Shown: piece by piece, positions 48,349 through 58,166 of the stretch
Position numbering within the stretch: position 1 is the first letter of the stretch
Layout: every line of letters begins with the position of its first letter
From: Pseudomonas laurylsulfatiphila
GTDB lineage: Bacteria; Pseudomonadota; Gammaproteobacteria; Pseudomonadales; Pseudomonadaceae
Assembly (NCBI RefSeq): GCF_002934665.1
Contig: NZ_NIRS01000001.1
Span: forward strand, 868,001-932,000
Reading direction: 5' to 3'
Length of the DNA stretch: 64,000 bases
Made by a program: the position numbers and the translations under genes
Notes under the pieces: generated by a model
Database searches by the model: none
What the model saw: the letters and a program-made list of their open reading frames with translations, nothing else
What the model was told of the DNA's origin: nothing

Positions 48349-49551
48349 TCAGCGTTGCGCGGTTTTGCTGACCGCGGCGCTGTTGTCGTGGATCAACTGG
48401 GTGATCATCGCGTCGGCCTCGGCCAACTGACGGTCGTAGACGTTGGTGCTGAACGACGCCTTCTGCGGCGGCTGTTGTGCCAGCACCGGCCCGCTCTGGT
48501 CGTGCAGGTCCACGTCGACCATGGTCGACAGGCCGACCCGCAGCGGATGTTTGGCCAGTTCCTCGGCATTGACGTGGACTCGCACCGGCACGCGCTGCAC
48601 GATCTTGATCCAGTTACCCGTGGCGTTCTGCGCCGGCAGCAGGGCAAAGGCGCTGCCGGTCCCGGCGCCGAGGCTGTCGATGGTGCCGCTGTATTTGACG
48701 CTGCTGCCGTACAGGTCCGTCTCGATCTCCACCGGTTGGCCGATGCGCATGTCACGCAGCTGGGTTTCCTTGAAGTTGGCGTCGATCCACAGCTGATCCA
48801 GCGGAATCACCGCCATCAGCGCGGTGCCCGGTTGCACGCGCTGACCCAGTTGCACCGAACGCTTGGCCACGTAACCGGTAACCGGTGCAATCAGGACGCT
48901 GCGTGAGTTGTTCAGGTAGGCCTGACGCAGTTGTGCGGCGGCGGCCATTACGTCCGGGTGCGAAGAAACCACGGTGTCATCGACCAGCGCGCTGGTGGTC
49001 TTGAGCTTTTGTTCGGCGTTGGCCAGGGCGTTTTGCGCCGAGGTCAGGTCGTCGCGGGCGTGGGACAGTTCTTCCTGGGAAATCGCCCCGCCGGCGGCGA
49101 GGTTCTTGCGCCGGCTGAAGTTGTCCTGGGCCTTTTGCACTTCGGCTTTCTGCGCATTGACCTGGGCTTTCATGCCATCCACATCGCTGTACAGGCCGCG
49201 CACCTGACGCACGGTACGCGCCAGATTGGCCTGGGCGTTTTGCAGACCGATTTCGGCGTCGTTCGGATCGAAGTTCACCAGCACCTGGCCTTCATGCACC
49301 AGATCGCCATCGTCGGCGCCGATGCTGACCACGGTACCCGTGACCAGCGGGGTGATTTCCACCACGTTGCCGTTCACATAGGCGTCGTCGGTGCTTTCGC
49401 TCCAGCGCCCGTAGAACTCGTGGTAGGCCCAGACGCCCGCGCCGCTGAGCACGACGGCGGCAGCCAGGACCAGCAGCATGAATTTGCGCTTGCCCGAGTT
49501 GGGGTTGCCTTGGGTGTTTTCCGGAGGTTGAGTTGTTTCGGCAGTGGCCAT
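48349..49551 (-). CDS. emrA: Membrane fusion protein of tripartite efflux pump (EmrA-like)
   Basis: A 400-residue periplasmic adaptor anchored by one N-terminal helix (about 24-43). The barrel-sandwich domain begins DDAYVNGNVVEITPLVTGTV, the helical hairpin spans about 100-205, and the second half of the lipoyl domain reads SVLIAPVTGYVAKRSVQLGQ (about 219-238). It couples EmrB to the outer-membrane factor. It starts 15 bp after the outer-membrane factor gene on the minus strand. Confidence 0.93.
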   Translation of the reverse strand: MATAETTQPPENTQGNPNSGKRKFMLLVLAAAVVLSGAGVWAYHEFYGRWSESTDDAYVNGNVVEITPLVTGTVVSIGADDGDLVHEGQVLVNFDPNDAEIGLQNAQANLARTVRQVRGLYSDVDGMKAQVNAQKAEVQKAQDNFSRRKNLAAGGAISQEELSHARDDLTSAQNALANAEQKLKTTSALVDDTVVSSHPDVMAAAAQLRQAYLNNSRSVLIAPVTGYVAKRSVQLGQRVQPGTALMAVIPLDQLWIDANFKETQLRDMRIGQPVEIETDLYGSSVKYSGTIDSLGAGTGSAFALLPAQNATGNWIKIVQRVPVRVHVNAEELAKHPLRVGLSTMVDVDLHDQSGPVLAQQPPQKASFSTNVYDRQLAEADAMITQLIHDNSAAVSKTAQR

Positions 49552-49566
49552 GACGAGTACCTTGAA

Positions 49567-51036
49567 TTAGTGGGTCAGCGTGGCTGGCGTGGGGTTGGCC
49601 GAGGCGATGGCCTCAGGCTGGAAACCGCCGCCCAGCGCCTGCATCAGTTGGATCGACAGGTCGATCTGCTCGGCATTCAGGTTGGCCAACTGACGCTGGG
49701 CCTGGAGCAATTGCTGCTCGATGCTGAGCACGTCCAGGTAGTTGCCGATGCCGGAACCGTAACGCTGGACCACGGTGTTGTAGGAATCCTGGGCGATGTC
49801 GGTGGCGTGCTGCTGGGCAGCAATCTGCCGGCCGATATCGCGCAGCTGGTTGATGCTGTCACTGACATCCCCCAGCGCCTTCACCAGGCTTTTGTTGTAC
49901 TGCGCCACCGCGAGGTCGTAGTCGGCGTCGCGCGAATCGAGGTCGGCGCGCAAGCGGCCACCGTCGAAAATCGGCACAGAAATCGTCGGTGCAATGCTGA
50001 AGAAGCGGCTGGCCGATCCAAACATCGCATCGCCCAACAAGGACTCGGCGCCGGCAGCGGCGCTGAGGTTCAAGTTGGGGTAGAACCGGGTCTTGCCGGC
50101 GTCGATGCTTTTGCTCGCTGCCTCGACCCGCCAGCGCGCGGCAACCAGGTCCGGGCGACGCCCGAGCAGCTCGGCCGGCAGCACCGAAGGTAGCGCTACC
50201 GCGCTCGGCTGAAGAATGTTCGGCCGGGCAATTTCATTGCCGCGGTCCGGACCTTTGCCGAGCAGCACCGCAAGGGCGATCTTCGCGCTGTTCAGGCGCT
50301 TTTCAGCGTCGATCAAATTGGCCTGGGAGGTGGCTTCCAGGCTTTCGGTCTGCTGGAACTGGTACTGGCTGTCGATCCCGGCCGTCAGGCGGCGTTGGCT
50401 CAGCTCGAGCATTTGCCGGGTGCGCTTGAGGTCTTCGTTGGACAGGTCATAGACGATGTGCGCCTGACCGAGATCGCTGTAGGCCCGGGCGACGTCGGCA
50501 GCCAGGGTCAGTTGCGCGGCCTGCTGGTCGACTTCGGCGGCACGGGCCTGGCCGAGGGCCGCTTCCCAGGCATCACGCTGGCCGCCCCACAGGTCGAAGT
50601 TGTAGTTGAAACTGGTGCTGATGTTACGCACGGTGGCGTAAGCGTCACCCTGCCCGAGCGGGTCCTGGTCCCGGGCCAGGCGCGAGCGGCTGACACCGAC
50701 GCTGGCATCCAGGGTCGGCATTCGCGCGGCGTCGGCGGCGTAGGCGGCAGCGCTTGCCTGGTGGGCACGGGCGTCGGCGATCTGCATGTCCGGGCTGTCG
50801 CGCAGGGCCTCGCGAATCAGACCGTCGAGTTGCGGATCGCCGAGGCTTTTCCACCAGTCACTCTTCGGCCAGGCGGCCGGCGACAGGGTCACGCCGCCGA
50901 GGGATTGCCCGGTCTTGAGGTTTTTCGCCTCGAGGCTGACACCTTCGGTTTTCAGGCCGCTGTAACTGGCGCAACCGGCCAGGCTCATGGCCAACAGCAC
51001 CAGGCTCAGGCCGGCACGCAAGGGTTTACTGCTCAT
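49567..51036 (-). CDS. Outer-membrane efflux lipoprotein (NodT/OprM family)
   Basis: A 489-residue TolC-like outer-membrane channel. The N-terminal signal has a lipobox (SLAGC, acylated Cys22), so it is a lipoprotein like OprM. Two repeats of the OEP domain follow (about 60-265 and 285-470). The second contains LGRRPDLVAARWRVEAASKS and FYPNLNLSAAAG, typical of NodT. Its start overlaps the marR stop as ATGA on the minus strand, so the channel and repressor genes are translationally coupled. Confidence 0.93.
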   Translation of the reverse strand: MSSKPLRAGLSLVLLAMSLAGCASYSGLKTEGVSLEAKNLKTGQSLGGVTLSPAAWPKSDWWKSLGDPQLDGLIREALRDSPDMQIADARAHQASAAAYAADAARMPTLDASVGVSRSRLARDQDPLGQGDAYATVRNISTSFNYNFDLWGGQRDAWEAALGQARAAEVDQQAAQLTLAADVARAYSDLGQAHIVYDLSNEDLKRTRQMLELSQRRLTAGIDSQYQFQQTESLEATSQANLIDAEKRLNSAKIALAVLLGKGPDRGNEIARPNILQPSAVALPSVLPAELLGRRPDLVAARWRVEAASKSIDAGKTRFYPNLNLSAAAGAESLLGDAMFGSASRFFSIAPTISVPIFDGGRLRADLDSRDADYDLAVAQYNKSLVKALGDVSDSINQLRDIGRQIAAQQHATDIAQDSYNTVVQRYGSGIGNYLDVLSIEQQLLQAQRQLANLNAEQIDLSIQLMQALGGGFQPEAIASANPTPATLTH

Positions 51037-51506
51037 TTATCACCTACTCGCAGCAGGGTGATCGAGTCACCGGCTGCTACCAAAATCTTCTTCAGAATCA
51101 TCTCCAGGGTTTTCAGCTCTTCCGGAGTGATGGCACCGGCCAGTTCATTCATGGCTTCGGCACCGATGTGCGGCAACAGCCCGGCGAGCTTCTGGCCGTC
51201 GTCCGTGAGTACCAGTTGCACCTGACGGCGATCCGCCTCGGAGCGCTGGCGGGCGAGGAACCCCTTCTGTTCCAGACGATCGAGCATGCGAGTCATCGAG
51301 CCGCTGTCCAGGGACAGGTGGCGGCACAACTCGCCCGGCGAATCGACACCGTACTGGGCCATGATGATCAACACCTTGAACTGCGCGGCGGTGATGCCAT
51401 GGGGTTCCATGTGGGTGTCGATGATCCGGTCCTTGAGCAGCGCGGCGCGTCCGAGCAGCAGGCCGAGATGGCAATTGTGGAAATCGTCTGGAGAGAAATG
51501 CTTCAT
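51033..51506 (-). CDS. MarR-family transcriptional regulator
   Basis: A 157-residue winged-helix repressor, first gene of the efflux operon. The HTH part reads ITAAQFKVLIIMAQYGVDSP, then GELCRHLSLDSGSMTRMLDR (about 60-80), and the wing includes ARQRSEADRRQVQLVLTDDG. Such proteins usually release DNA when bound by phenolic or other small ligands. Two identical palindromes in its promoter are the likely operators, so it should repress itself and the pump. Confidence 0.93.
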   Translation of the reverse strand: MKHFSPDDFHNCHLGLLLGRAALLKDRIIDTHMEPHGITAAQFKVLIIMAQYGVDSPGELCRHLSLDSGSMTRMLDRLEQKGFLARQRSEADRRQVQLVLTDDGQKLAGLLPHIGAEAMNELAGAITPEELKTLEMILKKILVAAGDSITLLRVGDK

Positions 51507-51521
51507 CTGATTACCCGTTAG

Positions 51522-51533
51522 CTGCCTAGGCAG
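51522..51533. promoter_or_regulatory. MarR operator 2 (downstream)
   Basis: Perfect palindrome CTGCCTAGGCAG, 16 bp before the marR start codon and downstream of the predicted transcription start. Confidence 0.78.
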
Positions 51534-51548
51534 TGAATGTATGTCGAG

Positions 51549-51576
51549 ATGTTACTGCCTAGGCAGCGAATGTCAA
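51549..51576 (-). promoter_or_regulatory. Promoter of the marR-efflux operon
   Basis: Minus strand: -35 TTGACA (51576-51571, perfect), 16-bp spacer, -10 TAACAT (51554-51549, 4 of 6). The spacer contains operator 1. Transcription should start near 51542. Confidence 0.72.
51555..51566. promoter_or_regulatory. MarR operator 1 (within the promoter spacer)
   Basis: Perfect palindrome CTGCCTAGGCAG between -35 and -10, identical to operator 2. The centres are 33 bp apart, about three helical turns, and both copies continue with GAATGT on the plus strand. Confidence 0.8.
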
Positions 51577-51646
51577 CGCAATAGTTAGCATGCTTGGTAA
51601 ATAGTTGACTAATGGCATCAGATTTTGTGCTGTCCACGCCGACGCC

Positions 51647-51713
51647 TTCGCGAGCAGGCTCGCTCCCACAGGTTCTTGCGTAACCCTTGTGGGAGCGAGC
51701 CTGCTCGCGATGG
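51647..51713. repeat. Paired REP element, family B (copy B4)
   Basis: Inverted units (51647-51672 and 51686-51713), GTGGG variant in both, ends inward, between tamB and the marR promoter. Confidence 0.9.
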
Positions 51714-51744
51714 CAGCGACTCGGATTGGAGAGAAAACGGGAGC

Positions 51745-54700
51745 CTAGAAATCCCGCTTGTAGAAGATGTCCAGCGAACTGGCCACGCCGCCGGCGGCTT
51801 CGAGGTAGACCTTTTTGCTCAGTTTGTAGCGCAAGGCAATGGTGTTGGCCGGTTCGAACACACCGACGCCATAGCGCAGGCTGAGCTTCTCGGAAATATT
51901 GCCGCTGGCCACCACACTGGTGGTGTTGCCGCTGCCCTGGGTGTCGAGCTGGAAGTCCTGGATGCCCAGGTTCTTGGCGATGCCGCCGGTCACACCGGAA
52001 CTGCCCATCAAACCCAACCCGAGGGCCGCCTGGGCGAGCATGTTGTTGTCTTCGCCATTGCTGCTCAGTGGACGCCCGAGCACCAGATAGGACAAGGCCT
52101 GCTCCTGGCTCATGGCCGGTTCCGAAAAGATTTGCGTGGTCGGCTGTTCGGCGCTGCCACTCAAACGGATGCCGGCGATGATGTCGTCGGTCTTGCGAAT
52201 GGCTTCGATGTCCAGGTACGGCTGATCGATGGGCCCGGCAAACAGCAAACGTGCCCGGCGCACTGAAAGCCGCTGGCCATAGGCGCGGTAACGCCCGTCG
52301 TTGAGCCACAGCTCGCCACGGGTGTCCATGTTGTCGCCGATGTGCACATGCCCCTGCACATTCGCCGTCAGGCCAAATCCGGCAAAGCTCAGCTTGTCCT
52401 CGCCGACCAGCACTTCGATGTCCATCTTCATCGCCAGCGGTGGCTTGCCCTCCTCGGTCTGCTGACCGACGATCACCGTGTCATCGGAGACCTTGACCGT
52501 CGACGGCGGCAATTCACGAATGGTGATTTCGCCCCTGGGCACCAGCACCTTACCGGCGATGGCCAGCTCATCGCCTTTCATCGAAATCTTCAGGTCCGGA
52601 GCGACTTCAAGCTTGGCGTAAGGCTCGACGGTGACCGGCAATTGCGAACCCTTGAGTGCCAGATCCACCACCAGTGCCTGACCCCAGGCGATGTTGCCGT
52701 TCAAGCTGCCCTGCCCGGCCTTGCCGCTGTTCCAGCCACCATTCAGTTGCACGCTTTCGCCGGCGATGATCGCCTGAACGTGCAGGTTTTGCAGCTCCAT
52801 CGGCAATTCAGGCCCGGCCACCACGCCGTCACTGAGTTGCAGACTGCCATTGACCTGCGGAGCCAAAAGCCCGCCGGAAATCGTGCCGCTGCCATTCAGG
52901 CGCCCGGCCAGCTTCTCGACCATCGGCACGAACGGTCGCGCCACCGACAGGTCCAGCCCGCTCAAGCGGAACGAGCCGCTCAATGGTTTGTTCTTCGGCA
53001 ACGGATTGAGCTGCGCCTGCACCATCAGTTCGCCGAGTTTGCCGCCAACGAAATCGAGTTCGGTGTCGATACGTTTGGGCGTGAGTCTGCTGGTGAGTTT
53101 CAGGGTCTGGTACGGGAAGTCCAGCCACTGGTCCTTTTCCTTGATGCGCAACGTGCCGCCGCCGGCATCGACACTGACCTGGCCGTTCGGGCCACTGGCC
53201 GGCAGGTCCAGTTGCAGGTCGGCATTGAGCCGGCCCTGCCAGGCGAAATCCTTCGGCAACCACTGCGCGAGGCTGTCGATCGGGAACTGCTTGAGGTGAT
53301 AACGCAGCTTCGGCTCGGGCATCAGCCGCGAGTCTTCCCCGCACAGGCTGGCCTGGCCGGATGCCCAGCAATGGGCACCGAAGTTGATTTTGCCGTCCGC
53401 CAGACGTTCGAGTTTCGCCGGCCCTTGCAGCTTCCAGTCCTGGCCACCGGCCTGGATATCACCGCTGGCCAGGCGTCCGCGCCAATTGCCTTTATCCAGC
53501 GCACCGTCCAGACCCAGCGCCAGTTTCAGCTTCGGCCCTTGCAGATCGAGGCTCAGCTTCTGGTTCTTGATGTCGCCCTGGCCGCTGGCGGTCAGGGTTC
53601 CCAGGGAAGTGTCACCGGCCTGGATGCCGCTGCCCTTGAGGTCGATTTTCGCCCTTTGCGCACTGTCCAGCGTGGCGTCCAGGTTCAGGCTTTGCAGGCG
53701 ATTGTCCTGGAAAACCAATTGCGAGCCTTGCAGGTCAAGCTTGCCTTGGGGCGCCTTGAGCGTGCCGGCGACATCCACGCGGCCATTGAGTTGGCCGCGC
53801 AGCTCTGGCCAGAGCTGGGCCAGGCGCGGCAGCTTGAGATCGATCTGCCCGGCGAGTTTCTGTTGCAGGCTGCCCTTGCCGCTGATGCTGTTCTCGCCCA
53901 GGCGAACTTGCAGGGCGTTGAGGTTCCATTGCTCACCACGGCCATCGGCCTTGGCCTGGATCACCGCCGGCTGGCCGCGCAGTTTGCCCTTGAGGTCCAG
54001 GTCGGCATTGAGGCTGAGCACTTCGTTTTTCAGTTCGCCTGTGCTGCGCAACGGCCCCGCCAGCGTGCCCGGCAGCTCCGCGACCCAGTACGCCGGGTTG
54101 ATCGCCGACAGGTCCAGCGCGGTGTCCCAGGCAATGCCGTCGGCGAACTGCAGGTTCAGGTGCCCTTCAGCCTTGCCCTGCCCGGCCTGGAGTTGAATCT
54201 GTTGCAGGTAGATTTTCGTCAGGTCGCCGGCGAACGGACTGGCCAGGGTGAAGGCGCCGGCCGGACCATCCGCCGCGGCTTCAAAATGACCGAGGTACTT
54301 GCCGTCGGTGTAGGACACCTCCCCGGTGAAGCGACGCAACGCCACTTCCGGCTCGTCGATCAATGGATAGAGACGATGCCAGGGGAAGTCCAGCCAGTCG
54401 ATTTTCGCTTCGGCGCTCAGGCCTTTGCTCCAATCCACAAGCCCTGTGAGCTTGAGGCTTTGCTTGTCGTTGGCGGTCAGGTCCAACGCGGCGATCTGCG
54501 CGCCGTTGGCATCGACCTTGCCTTGCAGCGCCAGCGCGACCGGCCCTTGCTCGGCGGGCAGCGTGGCCTTGCCGAGCAGCGCGTAGCCGTTCTTCAAGTC
54601 GCCAGCGCCGGTGAGTTCAAGCTGATTGAGTTGCAGGGTGTCCGGTAGATCGGGACCGGGTTTGAAACCATCGGCGGTGATCCGCACCTTGGCCGGCAGG

Positions 54701-55416
54701 TTGTCCACCAGGGGTTGCAGCTCGCCGGTCAGTTGCCCGTTGAGGTAACCGCTGCTATCGGCTTTCAGGTTCAGGGTCTTGAGCAGGTCGCCGTCGACCT
54801 TCAACGCCAGCACCAAGGGTTCAGGCGTCGACAACAGGGTCAGCTTACCTTCGGCGCCGAGCGGCCAGTTGCCGCTGGGTTGCAGCAGGCCGGACAGGTT
54901 CAGGCTCAAGTCATCGCGCTGTAACGATACCGAATCGATCTTCAAACCGGCAGCCGTCCAGTGCGCCGCCAGTTGCAAGCCCTTGAGCTCCTCGCTGCCA
55001 TTGAACACCAGGCTGCCGACCTTGATCTCTCCCAGTTCGATGGCCAAGGGTAACTTGAGCTCCGGGAGCGTGATCGGGCCGCTGTCCGGTTCTTCGCCAC
55101 CCGGCGGGAATGTCAGGCTGACCTGCTCGGCCTGCAATTGCTCGATGCACAAGGTCATGCGGGTCAGGCACAACGGCGACCAGGCGAAAATCACCTGGTT
55201 CAGTTCAACCCGGCTGGTGTCCTGCTGCCACAGCACCCGGTCGGCACTCCACTGCCCGCCCAGCCGGCCCTGGAAATTGTCCAGGGTCAAACCCGGTACG
55301 AAGCCCAAGGCCCAGCGGCTGCCCGGCGCCGTGCCGAGCACCGTGGCCAGCGACAAGACAACCAGCATCAACAGTGCGGCTATCGCCAGCAGCGTTATTT
55401 TCAAACCACGCTTCAC
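51745..55416 (-). CDS. tamB: Translocation and assembly module subunit TamB
   Basis: A 1223-residue AsmA-like inner-membrane-anchored protein that spans the periplasm and works with TamA in outer-membrane assembly and lipid traffic. A single N-terminal helix (about 7-28) is followed by a very long repetitive beta-strand region, rich in patterns such as LKLTGL and LNLSGL. The conserved C-terminal TamB (DUF490) domain is about 880-1223, ending YKLSKKVYLEAAGGVASSLD. Length is typical for Pseudomonas. Its start overlaps the tamA stop by 4 bp. Confidence 0.94.
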   Translation of the reverse strand: MKRGLKITLLAIAALLMLVVLSLATVLGTAPGSRWALGFVPGLTLDNFQGRLGGQWSADRVLWQQDTSRVELNQVIFAWSPLCLTRMTLCIEQLQAEQVSLTFPPGGEEPDSGPITLPELKLPLAIELGEIKVGSLVFNGSEELKGLQLAAHWTAAGLKIDSVSLQRDDLSLNLSGLLQPSGNWPLGAEGKLTLLSTPEPLVLALKVDGDLLKTLNLKADSSGYLNGQLTGELQPLVDNLPAKVRITADGFKPGPDLPDTLQLNQLELTGAGDLKNGYALLGKATLPAEQGPVALALQGKVDANGAQIAALDLTANDKQSLKLTGLVDWSKGLSAEAKIDWLDFPWHRLYPLIDEPEVALRRFTGEVSYTDGKYLGHFEAAADGPAGAFTLASPFAGDLTKIYLQQIQLQAGQGKAEGHLNLQFADGIAWDTALDLSAINPAYWVAELPGTLAGPLRSTGELKNEVLSLNADLDLKGKLRGQPAVIQAKADGRGEQWNLNALQVRLGENSISGKGSLQQKLAGQIDLKLPRLAQLWPELRGQLNGRVDVAGTLKAPQGKLDLQGSQLVFQDNRLQSLNLDATLDSAQRAKIDLKGSGIQAGDTSLGTLTASGQGDIKNQKLSLDLQGPKLKLALGLDGALDKGNWRGRLASGDIQAGGQDWKLQGPAKLERLADGKINFGAHCWASGQASLCGEDSRLMPEPKLRYHLKQFPIDSLAQWLPKDFAWQGRLNADLQLDLPASGPNGQVSVDAGGGTLRIKEKDQWLDFPYQTLKLTSRLTPKRIDTELDFVGGKLGELMVQAQLNPLPKNKPLSGSFRLSGLDLSVARPFVPMVEKLAGRLNGSGTISGGLLAPQVNGSLQLSDGVVAGPELPMELQNLHVQAIIAGESVQLNGGWNSGKAGQGSLNGNIAWGQALVVDLALKGSQLPVTVEPYAKLEVAPDLKISMKGDELAIAGKVLVPRGEITIRELPPSTVKVSDDTVIVGQQTEEGKPPLAMKMDIEVLVGEDKLSFAGFGLTANVQGHVHIGDNMDTRGELWLNDGRYRAYGQRLSVRRARLLFAGPIDQPYLDIEAIRKTDDIIAGIRLSGSAEQPTTQIFSEPAMSQEQALSYLVLGRPLSSNGEDNNMLAQAALGLGLMGSSGVTGGIAKNLGIQDFQLDTQGSGNTTSVVASGNISEKLSLRYGVGVFEPANTIALRYKLSKKVYLEAAGGVASSLDIFYKRDF

Positions 55417-57140
55417 AGCTCAGGCCCCATGGAAAAGTGCAATCGAATACCGCCATCGTCGTCCAGCGCATGGGCCAGGTCGAGGCGGAGTGGCCCCACC
55501 GGCGAGACCCAGCGCACGCCGATACCGACCCCGGTCTTGAGGCTCGGCAGCTCGAGGGTGTTGAAGGCGTTGCCCTGATCGACAAAGGTCGCGATTCGCC
55601 ATTTTTCGGCGACCGAATACTGATACTCCGCGCTGGCGGCCACCATATAGCGGCCACCGATGCGGTCGCCGTCGGAATTTTCCGGCGACAGGCTCTGATA
55701 GTCGTAGCCACGCACGCTCTGATCGCCACCGGCGAAGAAGCGCAACGATGGCGGCACCGATTTGAAGCCGTTGGTAGCACTGCCGCCGACCTGCACCCGC
55801 CCGAGGAAGCGGTGTTTATCGAACACCGTGGTCAGGCCTTTGACCAATGCCGTGCCGTAGAGCAGGTTGCTGTCGGAACCCAGGCCTTCCTTGGCCACCT
55901 TGGATTCGAATTGCAGGCGATAGCCGTTGTGCGGGTCGATGCGGTTGTCGCTTTTGAGGAACGAATAGCTCACACCGGGCATCAGCAAGGTACTGAGTCC
56001 CGAGTCATCGCCCAGTTGGTAATCCTCGCGCTGCCATTTCAGCGATACCACCCGTTGCCAGCCGCTGGGCAGTTTGCTGTGCCATTCGGGGCCGAGGGTC
56101 AACAGTTTGCTATGGGTGTCGGTGCCGGCGATGTCTTCATTCTGATAGCCGCCGGCAAAACGCAGTTTGTCCGTCAGCGGCGGGTCCAGCGGAATGTCGT
56201 AGAACAACCCGACGTTCTGCCGAGGCGCCGAGACTTCGGCCTCCCAGCCGTAACTGTGCCCTTGCGCGTTGACCCAGTGCCGGGTCCAGTTGGCCTTGGC
56301 CCGTGGGCCGACGTCGGTGGAGAAACCCAGGCCCAGGCCCATGGTCCGTGGCTTGCGGGTTTCGAGCTTGACGTCCACCGGGATCGCATTCTCTTTTGAC
56401 GCCGCGGGTGCCGCGTCCACGCGCACACCTTCGAAGTAGCCACTCGATTGCAGGTTCTGATTGAGTTCGGCAATCAGCTCCGAGTCATAGGGTATACCGG
56501 CCTTGAATGGCACCATGCGTTGCAGCAGCTCGTCATCGAACGGCGTATCGCCCTCGAAACTGACCTTGCCCAAGGTATAGCGCGGACCGCTTTCATAGAT
56601 CAGTTCGATATCGGCAACGCCGGCCCGCGGGTCGACCGACAGTGTCGAACGGGTGAAGTGGCCGCTGAAAAAGCCATAACGCGAAGCCTGATTCTGGATC
56701 AGGCGCTTGGCGTCCTCGTAATGCCCGTGGTTGAGTACGGCGCCGGGCTTGAGCGCGTCGCTTTTGGGGATTCGAAAGGATTTGAGGGACGCTGCGGGTC
56801 CTTCGACTCGCACCGTGACATTGCGCAGGTGCACCGGCTCGCCGGGGTCGACCTTCAACACCAGGCGCGGCTTTTCGCCGCCCTTCACTTCACTGTCGAT
56901 GTGCGGCTGGTAATAACCCAAGGCCTGGGCGGCCTTGCGCGCCTGTTCCTCGGCGCCACGACTGAAGCGCTGCAAGGCTTCTTCGTCACGATCGCCGAGG
57001 CTGCCGATATAGCCCTCTATATTGGCCTTCAGTTCATCGTTGGACGGTTTGATCCGCACATCCAATTCACTTTGCGCCAGCGCCGTGCAGCTGGATAACA
57101 GCATGAGCACGCCACTGGTAAATCTTCCTGGAAACTTCAT
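55413..57140 (-). CDS. tamA: Translocation and assembly module subunit TamA
   Basis: A 575-residue outer-membrane protein of the Omp85 family. It has a signal peptide (about 1-24, ending ALAQS), three POTRA domains (about 25-265) and a C-terminal 16-strand barrel. Omp85 hallmarks include FFAGGDQSVRGYDYQSLSPE (the VRGY/F lid-lock motif, about 480-499) and a C-terminal strand ending in a short PEL. The frame is open upstream to 57164; ATG 57140 gives a clean signal peptide. It is coupled to tamB. Confidence 0.94.
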   Translation of the reverse strand: MKFPGRFTSGVLMLLSSCTALAQSELDVRIKPSNDELKANIEGYIGSLGDRDEEALQRFSRGAEEQARKAAQALGYYQPHIDSEVKGGEKPRLVLKVDPGEPVHLRNVTVRVEGPAASLKSFRIPKSDALKPGAVLNHGHYEDAKRLIQNQASRYGFFSGHFTRSTLSVDPRAGVADIELIYESGPRYTLGKVSFEGDTPFDDELLQRMVPFKAGIPYDSELIAELNQNLQSSGYFEGVRVDAAPAASKENAIPVDVKLETRKPRTMGLGLGFSTDVGPRAKANWTRHWVNAQGHSYGWEAEVSAPRQNVGLFYDIPLDPPLTDKLRFAGGYQNEDIAGTDTHSKLLTLGPEWHSKLPSGWQRVVSLKWQREDYQLGDDSGLSTLLMPGVSYSFLKSDNRIDPHNGYRLQFESKVAKEGLGSDSNLLYGTALVKGLTTVFDKHRFLGRVQVGGSATNGFKSVPPSLRFFAGGDQSVRGYDYQSLSPENSDGDRIGGRYMVAASAEYQYSVAEKWRIATFVDQGNAFNTLELPSLKTGVGIGVRWVSPVGPLRLDLAHALDDDGGIRLHFSMGPEL

Positions 57141-57218
57141 AGGCGCGGATGCTATCACGAGCATGGTTCATGAACATGGAAGCGTGATAGAGCCTGACAT
57201 GCAAAGAAAGTTCGTGGG

Positions 57219-57869
57219 CTAAGCCGTTGCTGTTTGTAACACCTGGGGATTGGGGTGAAAAAACACGTGCTCGCGAACCGGCCCTACGGCGACTTCACCG
57301 ATTTCCTCATAGCCCTGACGTTTATAGAACTCCAGATAGCGAGGATTCCCGGTATCGAGGATCACGCCCTGTGAGTTTTCATCCACCGCGCACCAGTTGT
57401 GCACGGCTTGCAACAGTTGTTCGCCGAAATGCTGGCCCTGGAACTGCGGGTGAACCCCCAGCAACGGCAAGACGTGCACCGAGTCGTTCGGCACGCAGGC
57501 CTCCACGGCAGCGTGATACTCCAGATAGCGACGGGTGCAGCGAAATCCCGTGCTGAGCACCATGCGCAGGCGCCACGCCCAACTTTCGGTGACCCCAAGG
57601 CGACGTTGCGGCGGCGCGATCAGGGCGATGCCGATCAGGCGGTCGTTGACCAGCAGACCGATGGCCGGCAGGTCCTGGAGAAAATGCTGGGTCACCAGTT
57701 CGCGCACCGTGGCGCGAACCCGCTGTTCGTAACCGGGGCGCTCGGCTTCGAACAGATAGCCGAAGGTCGGTTCGTGTCGATAAGCCTGGTACAGCAGCGA
57801 GCGGGCTTCACGGGCGTAGCCGCTGTCGAGCATGTGAATATCGGCGATGGCGGTCGAGGTTTCGGGCAT
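57219..57869 (-). CDS. GNAT family N-acetyltransferase
   Basis: A 216-residue GNAT protein. The acetyl-CoA loop is LLGVHPQFQGQHFGEQLLQA (about 141-160), preceded by VHVLP, and the end has NPRYLEFYKRQGYEEIGEV, typical of the family. The substrate is unknown. The frame extends far upstream into a REP element; the chosen ATG 57869 has GGGGAG at 9 nt on the minus strand. It is convergent with nothing: tamA is on the same strand, and xthA is divergent. Confidence 0.87.
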   Translation of the reverse strand: MPETSTAIADIHMLDSGYAREARSLLYQAYRHEPTFGYLFEAERPGYEQRVRATVRELVTQHFLQDLPAIGLLVNDRLIGIALIAPPQRRLGVTESWAWRLRMVLSTGFRCTRRYLEYHAAVEACVPNDSVHVLPLLGVHPQFQGQHFGEQLLQAVHNWCAVDENSQGVILDTGNPRYLEFYKRQGYEEIGEVAVGPVREHVFFHPNPQVLQTATA

Positions 57870-57981
57870 GACGGTTGATCTCCCCGGCACAGCTCGGATG
57901 GCTGCGCTCTTGTTGTTACGAGCTGATCGGCGCTGACACAGTTCCTTACAGATCCGAAATGAGTGTAGGCAATGAAATCGC

Positions 57982-58055
57982 CTTCGCGAGCAGGCTCGCT
58001 CCCACAAGGGTACAGGCCCCATCCATTCCCTGTGGGAGCGAGCCTGCTCGTGAAA
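57982..58055. repeat. Paired REP element, family B (copy B5)
   Basis: Inverted units (57982-58010 and 58028-58055), GTGGG variant, ends inward, between the divergent GNAT and xthA genes. This is unusual, since most copies are in 3' sequence. Confidence 0.9.
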
Positions 58056-58166
58056 GGGCCATCACTGCCAACACAAGACTGACTGGCAAATCCGAATCCC
58101 CTCACCCCACACTGGCCCGATTCCCCCATGTCAGCTAGCATCGCCCTTTTGCCAGGACTGCCGACC

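Noticed and set aside
57870..58022. Upstream extension of the GNAT reading frame
   Set aside because: It runs into a REP element; ATG 57869 has a good ribosome binding site and the extension has no family match.
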